Positions 6,036 through 6,171 of a DNA stretch of 6,171 bases are shown here, in pieces. The notes beneath the pieces were generated by a model. It was not told the DNA's origin, made no database searches, and saw only the letters and a program-made list of their open reading frames with translations. Source of the DNA: Myxococcales bacterium (GTDB lineage Bacteria > Myxococcota > Bradymonadia > UBA7976 > UBA1532); contig JAGQJJ010000264.1 in assembly GCA_020430675.1 (NCBI GenBank), positions 1-6,171 on the forward strand. The letters run 5' to 3'. Each line of letters opens with the position of its first letter. Within the stretch, counting starts at the first letter, position 1. Position numbers and translations under genes: made by a program.

Positions 6036-6171
6036 ATGATCGATCGACTGTTGCCTGTTCTGGTGATTGCAATGCTGGTGACGGCGGGTTGCGTGCCCGT
6101 CGGCGGTGGAGCGAGCGCCAATGATGCCGGCCCGGCGATGGTCGACGGCGGGGGCGAAGGGGAAGGCGAGG
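6036..6171 (+). CDS. Predicted lipoprotein, N-terminal part (runs off right edge)
   Basis: The frame opens at ATG 6036 and stays open to the window end, giving 45 residues. The start has a good ribosome site, GGGGAG at 6023-6028, 7 bases upstream. The N-terminus is a short lipoprotein signal (MIDRLLPV...VTAGC) with Cys19 as the likely lipidated residue, then a Gly/Ala/Asp/Glu-rich linker like those of other surface lipoproteins here. Nothing of the functional domain is inside the window, so no role can be given. It is divergent from the thioesterase operon. Confidence 0.75.
   Translation, partial: MIDRLLPVLVIAMLVTAGCVPVGGGASANDAGPAMVDGGGEGEGE

Noticed and set aside
5816..6124. Plus-strand open frame of 102 codons through the divergent intergenic region
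   Set aside because: It overlaps the real lipoprotein start in another frame and has no ribosome site; the product is Arg-rich and featureless.

Overview
This 6.2 kb window is GC-rich, strongly G/C-biased at third codon positions and almost fully coding. It looks like a chromosomal piece of a myxobacterium-type bacterium (Myxococcota, Bradymonadota or a relative). That placement is inferred from style only: many lipoproteins whose lipidated Cys is followed by an acidic or Gly-rich low-complexity linker, secreted proteins with Cys-rich CxxGxxC repeats, and tightly overlapping genes. No rRNA, tRNA, CRISPR array, insertion sequence or phage gene was seen.

Plus-strand block (1-3605): the C-terminal 122 codons of a Cys-rich, probably exported protein; after a 76-base gap, a lipoprotein zinc peptidase of family M28 with a long Cys-rich C-terminal region; and, overlapping it by ATGA, a flavin amine oxidase with both a twin-arginine motif and a lipobox. 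All products appear to act outside the cytoplasm. A peptidase freeing amino acids and a flavoenzyme oxidising amines form a plausible surface pathway that would yield H2O2 and ammonia, but the substrates are not known.

Minus-strand block (5850 down to 3600): four tightly packed genes read right to left. They are a PaaI-like hotdog thioesterase, a classical short-chain dehydrogenase, an unrecognised Cys-containing lipoprotein, and a half-size GDT1/UPF0016 cation transporter. Overlaps of 8 and 4 bases and a gap of 10 bases indicate one operon. The two blocks meet tail to tail, with both stop codons inside the single palindrome TCATGA (3600-3605), so there is no room between them for a terminator.

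Right edge (5851-6171): a 185-base divergent intergenic region with an AT-rich candidate -10 for the minus operon, a TTGACG element, five TTCG motifs at 8-10 base spacing and a C(UUCG)G hairpin next to a good ribosome binding site. It is followed by the first 45 codons of another lipoprotein, which runs off the window.

The most notable features are the six regular tetracysteine units of the M28 protein, the Tat-lipoprotein amine oxidase translationally coupled to it, and the structured leader of the right-hand lipoprotein. I did not find convincing evidence of a wholly new system.
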